A stretch of DNA of 64,000 nucleotides from Ottowia flava (GTDB taxonomy: Bacteria; Pseudomonadota; Gammaproteobacteria; Burkholderiales; Burkholderiaceae_C), in contig NZ_JBHUEJ010000034.1 in assembly GCF_042680565.1 (NCBI RefSeq), positions 7,032 to 71,031 of the forward strand. The letters are read 5' to 3'. Every line of letters begins with the position of its first letter. Position 1 is the stretch's first letter. The position numbers and the translations under genes were made by a program. The notes under the pieces were generated by a model. The model saw only the letters and a program-made list of their open reading frames with translations. It was not told the DNA's origin and did not search any database. Positions 32,263-41,167 of this stretch are shown one piece after another.

Positions 32263-33558
32263 TCAGGGCACGTCGCGGCGCGGCGAACCGACGTACAGCT
32301 GGCGCGGGCGGCCGATCTTGTACTCGGGGTCGGCGATCATTTCGTTCAACTGAGCGATCCAGCCGACCGTGCGGGCCAGGGCGAAGATGCCGGTGAACAG
32401 GTTGACCGGGATGCCGATGGCGCGCTGCACGATGCCGGAGTAGAAGTCGACGTTCGGGTACAGCTTGCGCGACACGAAGTACTCGTCTTCCAGGGCGATC
32501 TTTTCCAGCGCCTTGGCCAGCGCGAACAGTGGGTCTTTTTCCAGGCCCATGGCGGCCAGCACTTCGTTGCAGGTTTCCTGCATCAGCTTGGCGCGCGGGT
32601 CGTAGTTCTTGTAGACGCGGTGGCCAAAGCCCATCAGCTTGACGCCGCTGTTCTTGTCCTTGACCTGCTTGATGAACTCGCCGATCTTCTCGACACCGCC
32701 TTGTTTCTGGATGTCGTAGAGCATGTTCAGCGCCGCCTCGTTGGCGCCGCCGTGGGCCGGGCCCCACAGGCAGGCCACGCCGGCCGCGATGGCGGCAAAC
32801 GGGTTGGTGCCCGACGAGCCGCACAGGCGCACGGTGGAGGTGGAGGCGTTCTGCTCGTGGTCGGCGTGCAGGATGAAGATGCGGTCCATCGCTTTTTCGA
32901 TGACCGGGTTGACCTTGTAGTCTTCGCATGGCGTGCCGAACATCATGCGCAGGAAGTTGCCGGCGTAGCTCAGGTTGTTCTGCGGGTACATGTACGGCTC
33001 GCCCTTGCCGTACTTGTAGGCCATGGCGACCAGCGTGGGCATCTTGGCGATCAGGCGGATGGCCGAGATCTCGCGGTGCTCCGGGTTGTTGATGTCGGTG
33101 CTGTCGTGGTAGAAGGCCGACAGGCCGCCGACCAGACCCGTCAGCACGGCCATTGGGTGCGCGTCGCGGCGGAAGCCACGCAGGAAGAACTGCATCTGCT
33201 CGTTGACCATGGTGTGCTTGGTCACGCGGTCTTCGAAGTCGGCCTTCTGCGCGGCGTTGGGCAGCTCGCCGTTCAGAAGCAGGTAGCAGGTGTCCATGTA
33301 GTTGCACTTCTGGGCCAACTGCTCGATGGGGTAGCCGCGGTACAGCAGTTCGCCCTTGTCACCGTCGATGTAGGTGATGGCCGATTGGCACGCCGCCGTG
33401 GACATGAAGCCCGGGTCGTACGTGAACATGCCGGTTTGCGCGTACAGCTTGCGGATGTCGATGACGTCGGGACCGATGGTGCCCTGGTACACCGGCAGCT
33501 CCACCGCGGGGCTGCCGTTGGAGAAGGACAGGGTCGATTTGTTGTCGGCGAGTTTCAT
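32263..33558 (-). CDS. gltA: Citrate synthase
   Basis: Type II hexameric citrate synthase of 431 aa, condensing oxaloacetate and acetyl-CoA. Catalytic residues are visible in ILHADHEQNASTSTVRLCGSS, WGPAHGGANEAAL and GFGHRVYKNYDPRAK. The Asp of the reaction lies in YPNVDFYSGIV, and the N-terminal YDPGFMSTAACQSAITYIDG is typical of Gram-negative enzymes. It is the distal gene of the minus-strand TCA cluster after sdhE, with a terminator behind it. Enzymes of this type are NADH-inhibited (family knowledge). Confidence 0.97.
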   Translation of the reverse strand: MKLADNKSTLSFSNGSPAVELPVYQGTIGPDVIDIRKLYAQTGMFTYDPGFMSTAACQSAITYIDGDKGELLYRGYPIEQLAQKCNYMDTCYLLLNGELPNAAQKADFEDRVTKHTMVNEQMQFFLRGFRRDAHPMAVLTGLVGGLSAFYHDSTDINNPEHREISAIRLIAKMPTLVAMAYKYGKGEPYMYPQNNLSYAGNFLRMMFGTPCEDYKVNPVIEKAMDRIFILHADHEQNASTSTVRLCGSSGTNPFAAIAAGVACLWGPAHGGANEAALNMLYDIQKQGGVEKIGEFIKQVKDKNSGVKLMGFGHRVYKNYDPRAKLMQETCNEVLAAMGLEKDPLFALAKALEKIALEDEYFVSRKLYPNVDFYSGIVQRAIGIPVNLFTGIFALARTVGWIAQLNEMIADPEYKIGRPRQLYVGSPRRDVP

Positions 33559-33600
33559 GTCGTCTGGATTCCTTACAGGTTGGTGGGCGGAGGTGCTGCC

Positions 33601-33882
33601 TCAGGGTGCTGTGCGAGGCGTGACTCGCAGCAGGACCAGCAGTTCGCGCACATCCGGCGTGTCGAGATCGTCGACGGGTTCTTTTCGTCTCAGAAAGAGG
33701 TCGAGCAGATCGTTGTCGGACAGATCCATCAGCAGGCCCAGCGCATGGGCGCGCGCGGGCGTGATTTCGTGTTCATGGCGCTCGAAGAAGCGCTCGATGA
33801 ACAAATCGTTTTCAAGCATGCCGCGCCGACAGCGCCAGCGCAGCTTGGCAATAGCTCGTTCGTCCAGGGCAGCGTCGGTCAT
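33601..33882 (-). CDS. sdhE: Succinate dehydrogenase flavinylation factor SdhE
   Basis: Small protein of 93 aa needed for covalent attachment of FAD to SdhA. The signature RRGMLENDLFIERFF (RGxxE motif) is present near residues 19-33, and LMDLSDNDLLDLFLRRKEP follows. It sits 24 nt after sdhB and 42 nt before gltA, the usual beta-proteobacterial place. Confidence 0.93.
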   Translation of the reverse strand: MTDAALDERAIAKLRWRCRRGMLENDLFIERFFERHEHEITPARAHALGLLMDLSDNDLLDLFLRRKEPVDDLDTPDVRELLVLLRVTPRTAP

Positions 33883-33906
33883 GCGCTGTAGATCAGAGCT
33901 GGCCGA

Positions 33907-34611
33907 TCAGACCGCGCGGCGGACCATCAATTCCTTGATCTTGCCGATCGCTCGGGTGGGGTTCAGGTGCTTGGGGCACACGTCCACGCAGTTCATGATG
34001 GAGTGGCAACGGAACAGCCGGTACGGGTCTTCCAGGTTGTCCAGACGCTCGCCGGTGGCGGTGTCGCGGCTGTCGGCAATGAAACGGTAGGCCTGCAGCA
34101 GGCCGGCAGGACCGACAAACTTGTCGGGGTTCCACCAGAAGCTGGGGCAGCTGGTCGAGCAGCTGGCGCACAGAATGCACTCGTACAGGCCGTTGAGCTC
34201 TTCGCGCTCCTCGGGCGACTGCAGGCGCTCTTTCTCGGGCACGGGCGTGTCGTTGATGAGGTAAGGCTTGATCGAGTTGTACTGCTTGAAGAACTGCGTC
34301 ATGTCCACGATCAAATCGCGGATCACCGGCAGGCCAGGCAGCGGGCGCAGCACGATCGGGTCCTTCAGCGTGCGCAGGTTGGTCAAGCAGGCTAGGCCGT
34401 TCTTGCCATTGATGTTCATGGCGTCGGAGCCGCACACGCCTTCGCGGCAGGAGCGGCGGTAGGACAGGGTAGGGTCCTTTTCCTTGAGCTTGATCAGCGC
34501 GTCGAGCAGCATGCGCTCGTTGCCTTCCAGCTCGACTTCCACCGTCTCCATGTACGGCTTGGCATCCTTGTCCGGGTCGTAGCGGTAGATCTTGAAGGTA
34601 CGTTTTTGCAT
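33907..34611 (-). CDS. sdhB: Succinate dehydrogenase iron-sulfur subunit
   Basis: 234 aa subunit carrying three Fe-S clusters between SdhA flavin and the quinone site. The [2Fe-2S] site is SCREGVCGSDAMNING...C. The [4Fe-4S] and [3Fe-4S] ligands are CILCASCSTSCPSFWWN and CHSIMNCVDVCPKHLNP. The N-terminal TFKIYRYDPDKDAKPYME is typical. Third in the sdhCDAB order after sdhA with a 29-nt gap. Confidence 0.97.
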   Translation of the reverse strand: MQKRTFKIYRYDPDKDAKPYMETVEVELEGNERMLLDALIKLKEKDPTLSYRRSCREGVCGSDAMNINGKNGLACLTNLRTLKDPIVLRPLPGLPVIRDLIVDMTQFFKQYNSIKPYLINDTPVPEKERLQSPEEREELNGLYECILCASCSTSCPSFWWNPDKFVGPAGLLQAYRFIADSRDTATGERLDNLEDPYRLFRCHSIMNCVDVCPKHLNPTRAIGKIKELMVRRAV

Positions 34612-34640
34612 CGTGGATTTCCTTGGAACCGGGCCGGGGC

Positions 34641-36446
34641 TTAGAACGTGCGGACCTTGGGTGGCACCGTGTCCACCGTCAGGGGCTGGGTGCGCACCGG
34701 CTTGTAGCCGAGCTGGTTACCTTCCGAAAGCCACAGGGTGTGCTTCATCCATTCGGCGTCGTTGCGGCCGAGTGGCGCGACCGGGTCGTCGGCCGGGCGC
34801 TCGTAGTCGAGCACGGTATGTGCACCACGGCACTCGTGGCGGGCAGCGGCCGAGGTCATGGTGGCCTGGGCGACTTCGATCAGGTTTTCGACTTCCAGCG
34901 CTTCCTGGCGCGCCATGTTGAACACGCGCGAATGGTCCTTCAGGCCCAGGCCCTTGACGCGTTCACGCAGTTCTGCGACCTTGACGACGCCTTCGTCCAT
35001 GCTGGCCTGCGTGCGAAACACGCCAGCGTGCTGTTGCATCGTGTTGCGGATGTCGTTGGCGATGTGCTGCGCGTATTCGCCGTCGCTGGCGGATTCGAGG
35101 CGATTGAGGCGTTCGAGCGAATAGTCGGCCGCAGTGGCGGGCAGGGGCTTGAATGCACCGTTGCTGTGGTTGGCAATGATGTGGTTGCCGGCGGCTTTGC
35201 CGAACACCAGCAGGTCGAGCAGCGAGTTGGTGCCCAGGCGGTTGGCGCCGTGCACGCTGACGCAGGAGCATTCGCCCACCGCGTACAGGCCGCGCACCGG
35301 CACGTTCGGATCGTCGCCCATCGGGACGACCACTTGACCGTTGATGTTGGTCGGGATGCCGCCCATCTGGTAGTGGATGGTGGGAACCACCGGGATCGGT
35401 TCCTTGGTGATGTCGACGTTGGCGAAGTTGTGGCCAATTTCTTCCACCGACGGCAGGCGCTTGTGGATGGTGTCGGCGCCCAGGTGGGTCATGTCCAGCA
35501 GGATGTAATCCTTGTTGGGACCGCAGCCACGGCCTTCCTTGATCTCCTGGTCCATAGAGCGGGACACGAAGTCGCGCGGGGCCAAGTCCTTCAGCGTGGG
35601 CGCATAGCGCTCCATGAAGCGCTCGCCTTCGCTGTTGCGCAAGATGGCGCCTTCGCCTCGGCAGCCTTCGGTCAGCAGCACGCCGGCACCGGCCACGCCG
35701 GTGGGGTGGAACTGCCAGAACTCCATGTCCTGCAACGGCACGCCCGCACGCGCGGCCATACCCAGGCCGTCACCTGTGTTGATGAAGGCGTTGGTGGAGG
35801 CCTGGAAGATGCGACCGGCACCGCCGGTGGCCAGCATCACCGTCTTGGCGTGCAGGATGTAGAAGTCACCCGTTTCCATCTCGATGGCGGTCACTCCCAC
35901 GACGTCGCCGTCGGCGTCGCGAATCAGGTCAAGCGCCATCCATTCCACGAAGAACGTGGTGTGGGCCGCCACGTTCTGCTGGTAGAGCGTGTGCAGCATG
36001 GCGTGGCCGGTGCGGTCGGCCGCGGCGCAGGCGCGCTGCACCGGCTTTTCGCCGTAGTTGGCCGTGTGGCCACCGAACGGGCGCTGGTAGATCGTGCCGT
36101 CCGGGTTGCGGTCGAAAGGCATGCCGAAGTGCTCAAGCTCGTACACCACCTTGGGCGCTTCCTGGCACATGAACTCGATGGCGTCCTGGTCGCCCAGCCA
36201 ATCGGAGCCCTTGATGGTGTCGTAGAAGTGGTAGTGCCAGTTGTCTTCGCTCATGTTGCCGAGCGAGGCGCCGACGCCACCCTGCGCTGCCACGGTGTGC
36301 GAGCGGGTGGGGAAGACTTTGGACAGCACGGCGACGTTCAGGCCGGCGCGCGCGAGCTGCAGTGAGGCGCGCATGCCGGAGCCGCCAGCGCCGACGATGA
36401 CCACGTCGAATTTGCGGACGTTGACTTGATCTTTGGTGTAACTCAT
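34641..36446 (-). CDS. sdhA: Succinate dehydrogenase flavoprotein subunit
   Basis: 601 aa flavoprotein oxidising succinate to fumarate. FAD-binding GAGGSGMRASLQLARAG, covalent FAD His in SHTVAAQGGVGASLGN, active-site HPTGVAGAGVLLTEGCRGEG, RDFVSRSMDQEI and GANRLGTNSLLDLLVFG are all present. C-terminal KVRTF. Sits between sdhD and sdhB. Its covalent FAD would be installed with help from SdhE, encoded in the same cluster. Confidence 0.97.
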   Translation of the reverse strand: MSYTKDQVNVRKFDVVIVGAGGSGMRASLQLARAGLNVAVLSKVFPTRSHTVAAQGGVGASLGNMSEDNWHYHFYDTIKGSDWLGDQDAIEFMCQEAPKVVYELEHFGMPFDRNPDGTIYQRPFGGHTANYGEKPVQRACAAADRTGHAMLHTLYQQNVAAHTTFFVEWMALDLIRDADGDVVGVTAIEMETGDFYILHAKTVMLATGGAGRIFQASTNAFINTGDGLGMAARAGVPLQDMEFWQFHPTGVAGAGVLLTEGCRGEGAILRNSEGERFMERYAPTLKDLAPRDFVSRSMDQEIKEGRGCGPNKDYILLDMTHLGADTIHKRLPSVEEIGHNFANVDITKEPIPVVPTIHYQMGGIPTNINGQVVVPMGDDPNVPVRGLYAVGECSCVSVHGANRLGTNSLLDLLVFGKAAGNHIIANHSNGAFKPLPATAADYSLERLNRLESASDGEYAQHIANDIRNTMQQHAGVFRTQASMDEGVVKVAELRERVKGLGLKDHSRVFNMARQEALEVENLIEVAQATMTSAAARHECRGAHTVLDYERPADDPVAPLGRNDAEWMKHTLWLSEGNQLGYKPVRTQPLTVDTVPPKVRTF

Positions 36447-36490
36447 GGTCGTGGTTCAGTCGTTCTTGTCTTGAATCGGCGCAGCGGGGA

Positions 36491-36856
36491 TCACAGGCGC
36501 CACACGATCTGGAAAGCCCAGCCCGCGCAACCGATCAGCCACACCAGGGTAAGGGCCTGCAGCGTCATCCGCACGCCCACCGATTTCACGTAGTCCATCC
36601 ATACGTTCCGCATGCCGACCCATGCGTGCCAGACCAGTGCGACGATGACGGAGAAGGTGAGCACGCGCATCCACTGCGACGCGAAGATGCCGGCCCATTT
36701 GTCGTAGCCCATCGGGCCGTGCGAGAACAGGACCTGGGCGAGCACCACGACGGTGAAGATCGCCATCAGGCCGCCGGTAAAACGCTGGACGAGCCAGTCG
36801 GCCAAACCGTAATGCGCGCCGACGACCGTGCGCTTGGAGCCGTAGTTGACAGCCAT
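36491..36856 (-). CDS. sdhD: Succinate dehydrogenase membrane anchor subunit
   Basis: 121 aa membrane protein with three hydrophobic helices (around 28-48, 68-88 and 97-117). The segment LVWHAWVGMRNVWMDYVK at helix II is the conserved SdhD heme/quinone region. Forms the cytochrome b556 anchor with SdhC. It lies 23 nt after sdhC and 44 nt before sdhA. Confidence 0.93.
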   Translation of the reverse strand: MAVNYGSKRTVVGAHYGLADWLVQRFTGGLMAIFTVVVLAQVLFSHGPMGYDKWAGIFASQWMRVLTFSVIVALVWHAWVGMRNVWMDYVKSVGVRMTLQALTLVWLIGCAGWAFQIVWRL

Positions 36857-36879
36857 GGTGGTTTCCTTCTTCCTCTGAA

Positions 36880-37311
36880 TCAGTACAGGCCAAACAACTT
36901 GGCGCCCAGAACCACCGTCAGCAGGATGCTCAGCACCAGCGTGACCGCGGCCGACTGGCGGCCGAATGCTTTGGTGGTCTTGTGCGACACGTCCATGTAG
37001 ATGTGGCGCAGGCCTGCGATGAAGTGGTGAAGGTAGGCCCAGATGAGCGCCAGCACCACCAGCTTGATGAACCAGCCCGGCAGACCGATCAGGCCGTTGG
37101 TAAAGGCAGAGATGAATTGCCCGAACGAGATTTCTGACGACACCGATTTATCAAACAGCCAGAGCACGAAAGGCAGCAGCAGAAACATCAGGACACCGCT
37201 GAAGCGGTGCGCACCCGACACCAGAGCCGCCAACGGCCACCGGTAATGGGGCAGATCGCTTAAGGCGTTGATGTTCCGGTACTCTGGACGGGGTTTGGCG
37301 ACTTCTCTCAT
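36880..37311 (-). CDS. sdhC: Succinate dehydrogenase cytochrome b556 subunit
   Basis: 143 aa. N-terminal cytosolic segment with RPEYRNINALSDLPHYRWP, then three transmembrane helices. SGAHRFSGVLMFLLLP carries the quinone-site Ser/Arg, and YLHHFIAGLRHIYMDV carries the heme b His (family pattern HxxxGxRH). First gene of the sdhCDAB-sdhE-gltA cluster; the promoter must lie within the ~130 nt to the GntR gene stop. Confidence 0.94.
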   Translation of the reverse strand: MREVAKPRPEYRNINALSDLPHYRWPLAALVSGAHRFSGVLMFLLLPFVLWLFDKSVSSEISFGQFISAFTNGLIGLPGWFIKLVVLALIWAYLHHFIAGLRHIYMDVSHKTTKAFGRQSAAVTLVLSILLTVVLGAKLFGLY

Positions 37312-37443
37312 GGGCAGACTCTCGTGGAAGAATTGGCGATGTTGTTGTGATCGGCGGACAAACCGTTAAATTCTATTGCAATGCAGCAAGGCCGCTGTCG
37401 CGAGGCTGACGAAAGGCCTCATTGGCGCGCACAAAAACCGACC

Positions 37444-38250
37444 TCAGCTCAACTGGTTGCGGTAGTGATGGGTGTCGGTTCGGTACAGCCCGCGGCGCAG
37501 TTCCATCGGGACGTCGTTGTACGTGTAGGCAATTCGCTCTACGCTCAAAAGCGGCGTGCCGGAATCAACCTCCAGCAGCGCTGCCTGGGAGTCGTCTGGT
37601 GTGAGGGCGCGAATCTTCTCGTCGGCGCGCACCATGCGAACGCCGAACTCGGCTTCAAACAACGCGTACATGGGGCCGTGGTACTGGGAAAGCCGTTCTG
37701 CCGTGAGGCCCTTAAAAGGCCCGCCGGGCAACCAGATGTCCTCCAGAATGGTCGGAACACCCTTGAAGCGCAGTAGGCGGCGGGCCTGCAGCACCGGGTC
37801 GCCGGCGCGCAGGCCGAGCAGCCGGGCCACGTCGGCGCTGGCGCGCTGACGGCGGCAATCGATGAAGTCGCGCTGAGCCGGCCCTTCGCTGTCGACGCTG
37901 CCGGTATCGGGCATCAGGCGCAGAAAGCGGTATTGAATCTGTTGTTCGGCGTGGGTGGCAACGAAGGTGCCCCGACCTTGGCGCCGCACCAGCAGGTTGT
38001 CGGCGGCCAACTCGTCCACGGCCTTGCGTACGGTGCCCTGACTTACCTTGAACCGGGCGGCGAGATCGAATTCGCTCGGGATGACTTCGCCGGGCTTCCA
38101 TTCACCCTGTTGAAGGCTCTGCAGAATCAATCCCTTGATTTGCTGGTAAAGCGGGCTGAAGGCGGGCGCCTGACCCGACCACCCGTTTGCGCTGACGGAA
38201 GCCTCCGGCGCTTGTTGGCCGGGCGGTGATACGGGGCTGGCGGATGCCAT
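37444..38250 (-). CDS. GntR-family (HutC/UTRA type) regulator of the TCA locus
   Basis: 268 aa. The winged helix lies at about residues 33-100: FSPLYQQIKGLILQSLQQGE, VIPSEFDLAARFKVSQGTVR and NLLVRRQGRGTFVATHAEQQ. A UTRA ligand domain follows (GDPVLQARRLLRFKGVPTIL, YRTDTHHYRNQLS at the end). It sits between sdhCDAB and the divergent mdh gene, an order conserved in Comamonadaceae. The palindrome at 38299-38310 just upstream is its likely operator, so it probably represses itself and mdh; sdh control is inference. Effector unknown, likely a TCA intermediate. Confidence 0.88.
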   Translation of the reverse strand: MASASPVSPPGQQAPEASVSANGWSGQAPAFSPLYQQIKGLILQSLQQGEWKPGEVIPSEFDLAARFKVSQGTVRKAVDELAADNLLVRRQGRGTFVATHAEQQIQYRFLRLMPDTGSVDSEGPAQRDFIDCRRQRASADVARLLGLRAGDPVLQARRLLRFKGVPTILEDIWLPGGPFKGLTAERLSQYHGPMYALFEAEFGVRMVRADEKIRALTPDDSQAALLEVDSGTPLLSVERIAYTYNDVPMELRRGLYRTDTHHYRNQLS

Positions 38251-38298
38251 GGGGTGGAACTTGGGATGACTGAGGCTGCGCGATAGCCTTCAATGATA

Positions 38299-38310
38299 TC
38301 TTATATAAGA
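38299..38310. promoter_or_regulatory. Likely GntR operator, palindrome TCTTATATAAGA
   Basis: Perfect 12-bp AT-rich palindrome in the 203-bp divergent region between the gntR-type gene and mdh, 48 bp before the gntR start. No second exact copy was seen before sdhC, gltA or acnB in this window. Confidence 0.7.
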
Positions 38311-38453
38311 CACAAGACAAATTGACCCTAAGGGTTATCGCGGATACACTTCGAAGGTTTTCCCGTGGCCGGCTGGCCTGCTCAGGTGATGCGCCTCTTG
38401 GCGTGCCTGCGGCTCTGACCGGATTCATCACCAACTATCGGAGTTATCCATCC

Positions 38454-39440
38454 ATGAGCAAGAAGCCCGTTCGAGTGGCCGTTACCGGCGCCGCTGGTCA
38501 GATCGGTTACGCCCTGCTGTTTCGCATCGCTTCGGGCGAGATGCTGGGCAAGGACCAGCCGGTCATCCTGCAGCTGCTTGAGATTCCCGATGAGAAGGCT
38601 CAGAAGGCGCTCAAGGGCGTGATCATGGAGCTGGAGGATTGCGCATTCCCGCTGCTGGCGGGCATCGAGGCCCACAGCGATCCGATGACGGCGTTCAAGG
38701 ACACTGACTACGCACTGTTGGTGGGTGCCCGCCCGCGTGGCCCGGGCATGGAACGCGCTGATCTGCTGGCGGCCAACGCTCAGATCTTCACCGCGCAAGG
38801 CAAGGCCCTGAACGCCGTGGCGTCGCGCAACGTGAAAGTGCTGGTGGTGGGCAACCCGGCCAACACCAACGCCTACATTGCCATGAAGTCGGCGCCTGAC
38901 CTGCCGGCCAAGAACTTCACCGCCATGCTGCGTCTGGACCACAACCGCGCGCTGTCGCAACTGGCAGCCAAGACCGGCGTCAAGGTGGGCGACATCGAGA
39001 AACTGACGGTGTGGGGCAACCACTCGCCGACCATGTACGCCGACTACCGCTTCGCCACGGCCAACGGCAAGTCGATCAAGGACATGGTCAACGACCAGGT
39101 CTGGAACGCGGATGTGTTTCTGCCCACGGTGGGCAAGCGTGGCGCTGCCATCATCGAAGCGCGTGGCCTGTCCTCGGCGGCGTCGGCTGCCAATGCCGCC
39201 ATCGACCACATGCGCGACTGGGCCTTGGGCTCCAACGGCAAGTGGGTCACGATGGGCGTGCCTTCCAATGGCGAGTACGGCATTCCCAAGGAAGTGGTGT
39301 TCGGCTTCCCGGTCACCACCGAGAACGGCGAGTACAAGATCGTCGAAGGTCTGGACGTCGACGCGTTCTCGCAAGAGCGCATCAACAAGACCCTCGACGA
39401 GCTGAAGGGCGAGCAGGACGGCGTCAAGCACCTGCTCTGA
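38454..39440 (+). CDS. mdh: Malate dehydrogenase
   Basis: 328 aa NAD-dependent enzyme converting malate to oxaloacetate. Start ATG 38454 (MSKKPVRVAVTGAAGQIGYAL). The GAAGQIGY nucleotide loop is typical of the group-2 (cytosolic-like) enzyme common in beta-proteobacteria. Substrate Arg residues are in LLVGARPRGPGMERADLL; GNPANTNAYIAMKS and the catalytic His in VWGNHSPTMYADYR are present. First gene of the plus-strand TCA group; 11 nt before the lyase gene. Likely regulated by the divergent GntR protein. Confidence 0.96.
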   Translation: MSKKPVRVAVTGAAGQIGYALLFRIASGEMLGKDQPVILQLLEIPDEKAQKALKGVIMELEDCAFPLLAGIEAHSDPMTAFKDTDYALLVGARPRGPGMERADLLAANAQIFTAQGKALNAVASRNVKVLVVGNPANTNAYIAMKSAPDLPAKNFTAMLRLDHNRALSQLAAKTGVKVGDIEKLTVWGNHSPTMYADYRFATANGKSIKDMVNDQVWNADVFLPTVGKRGAAIIEARGLSSAASAANAAIDHMRDWALGSNGKWVTMGVPSNGEYGIPKEVVFGFPVTTENGEYKIVEGLDVDAFSQERINKTLDELKGEQDGVKHLL

Positions 39441-39451
39441 TCGCGCGAGCT

Positions 39452-40426
39452 ATGGCCCATCCGCGTGACGTTCTGCTTGGTGCCCAGGCCGCCACCGGCC
39501 TGCTGCCGGTGTGCGACCACTACAGCGGCGTCGAGGCGCGCATGCGCAAGAGCCTTCAGCTGCAGGCAGAACTCACGCAGGAATTCGGCACTTGCGTGTT
39601 TGACGTCACGCTCGACTGTGAGGATGGTGCGCCCGTAGGGGCGGAGACCGACCACGCCGAGTTGGTGGCGGAACTGGCACTGAACGCCCCAGCCGATGCT
39701 CGAGTGGGTGTGCGCGTGCACCCGGTGGACCATCCGGCGTTTGACGCCGACGTGGCGCGAATTGTTGGCCGGGCCGGTCAGCGTCTGACGCACGTCATGA
39801 TCCCGAAAGTCGAGACGGTCGCCGACGTGGATCGCGCTGAACGCGCGGTCTTGGCCGCGTTCCCTTTGGGGCTGCCGTTGCAGGTGCTGATCGAATCCCC
39901 TGGGGCCGTTCATCGTGCCTTTGAAATTGCCGCGCATCCACGGGTCCAATCGCTCAGCTTCGGGTTGATGGATTTCGTGTCGGCGCACGCGGGCGCCATC
40001 CCTGCAGCAGGCATGGGCGTTGAAGGGCAGTTCACCCACCCGCTGGTGGTGCGTGCCAAGCTGGAAATCGCCTCGGCCGCTCATGCGTCTGGCAAGGTGC
40101 CCTCGCATTGCGTAGTCACCGAATTCAACGATATCGACGCGATGCGCGGTGCAGCGCGCCGTGCGGCGCGTGAGTTTGGCTACACCCGCATGTGGAGCAT
40201 CCATCCAAGCCAGATTCGGCCGATTCTCGAAGCGTTTGCCCCGGACGAAAAAGAAGTCGAAGCCGCCGCCGACATCCTGATCGCGGCGGAACGACAGGAA
40301 TGGGCGCCCATCAGCCACGCGGGTCAGTTGCATGACCGGGCCAGCTATCGCCATTTCTGGCAGATTCTCGAGCGCGCGCACGCCACAGGAGTGGTATTGC
40401 CGGCCGAGGCAGGCGTGTGGTTTTGA
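39452..40426 (+). CDS. HpcH/HpaI aldolase / citrate lyase beta-like (CoA ester lyase)
   Basis: 324 aa TIM-barrel protein of the CitE/malyl-CoA lyase family. Metal and substrate motifs: VFDVTLDCEDGAPVG, GVRVHPVDHPAF, HVMIPKVETVADVD, QVLIESPGAVHRAFEIA and GLMDFVSAHAG. It is 11 nt after mdh and so co-transcribed. No other citrate lyase subunit is present, so citrate cleavage is unlikely. Malyl-CoA or citramalyl-CoA type activity, or a repair role for CoA esters near the TCA cycle, is more plausible (inference). Confidence 0.82.
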   Translation: MAHPRDVLLGAQAATGLLPVCDHYSGVEARMRKSLQLQAELTQEFGTCVFDVTLDCEDGAPVGAETDHAELVAELALNAPADARVGVRVHPVDHPAFDADVARIVGRAGQRLTHVMIPKVETVADVDRAERAVLAAFPLGLPLQVLIESPGAVHRAFEIAAHPRVQSLSFGLMDFVSAHAGAIPAAGMGVEGQFTHPLVVRAKLEIASAAHASGKVPSHCVVTEFNDIDAMRGAARRAAREFGYTRMWSIHPSQIRPILEAFAPDEKEVEAAADILIAAERQEWAPISHAGQLHDRASYRHFWQILERAHATGVVLPAEAGVWF

Positions 40427-40483
40427 CCGGGTGGCATGGCATCATTCCACTCCTTACAGTTGTTCAACGGAAGTGACCTCCCC

Positions 40484-41062
40484 ATGAAGCATCTCGCGCT
40501 CTCCATCGTTGCGGTAGCCGTTCTGGCCATGCCTTTCGGCGTGGTGCAAGCACAGACGAACGCCAACAAGCCGCCAGCCAAGAAAGCGGCGACCACCAAG
40601 AAGGCGCCAGCCAAGAAAACCGTCAAGAAGACATCCAAGGGCGTACCGGCCAAAACGGCCAAGGCGGTCGAGTCCAACACGCCGGTGGAGCCGTTGTCCA
40701 AGCGGCTGTCGGACGCTGAACTGGCGATTGCCCAGCGCGTCTACACCGGCCGTATCCAGTGCGAGTTGGGGGCGGACATCACCGTGACGCCGGACGAGAA
40801 GAACCCGGGTTTCTTCAACGTGTCTGCCGGCAAACAGCGCTACTACATGCACCCGGTGGAAAGCCGCACGGGCGCCATCCGCCTGGAAGACGGCCGCGCT
40901 GAAGCCATGATGCTGCAGCTGGGCAACAAATCGATGGTGATGAACCAGAAGCTGGGCCAGCGCGTTGCCGACGACTGCCAGACGTCTGAGCAGAAGCAGT
41001 TTGCTGCCCAACTGGAGCGCTCAGGCGGTCCCGGCTTGCTGGACGGGTCGCCGAAGAAGTAA
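40484..41062 (+). CDS. Secreted hypothetical protein with Lys/Ala-rich linker
   Basis: 192 aa. Start ATG 40484 gives a clear signal peptide (MKHLALSIVAVAVLAMPFGV, cleavage after VQAQ). A low-complexity segment rich in Lys, Pro and Ala follows (residues about 25-65), like a histone H1 tail. The globular part (about 75-170) includes RVYTGRIQCELGADITVTPD and YYMHPVESRTGAIRLEDG, with one conserved-looking Cys pair (C in QCELG and DDCQT). It is placed between the lyase and acnB genes, as in relatives. Function unknown; it may bind cell-wall or anionic polymers. Confidence 0.8.
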   Translation: MKHLALSIVAVAVLAMPFGVVQAQTNANKPPAKKAATTKKAPAKKTVKKTSKGVPAKTAKAVESNTPVEPLSKRLSDAELAIAQRVYTGRIQCELGADITVTPDEKNPGFFNVSAGKQRYYMHPVESRTGAIRLEDGRAEAMMLQLGNKSMVMNQKLGQRVADDCQTSEQKQFAAQLERSGGPGLLDGSPKK

Positions 41063-41167
41063 TCCAGGTCTCAGGGCGGCCTGCACTGGCCGTGGACCGC
41101 CGTGGACCGCGGCGCGGGGTGATGCGTGCCCCGCTTCGCAGACATTGAAACGCAGGAGAAGAGAACG

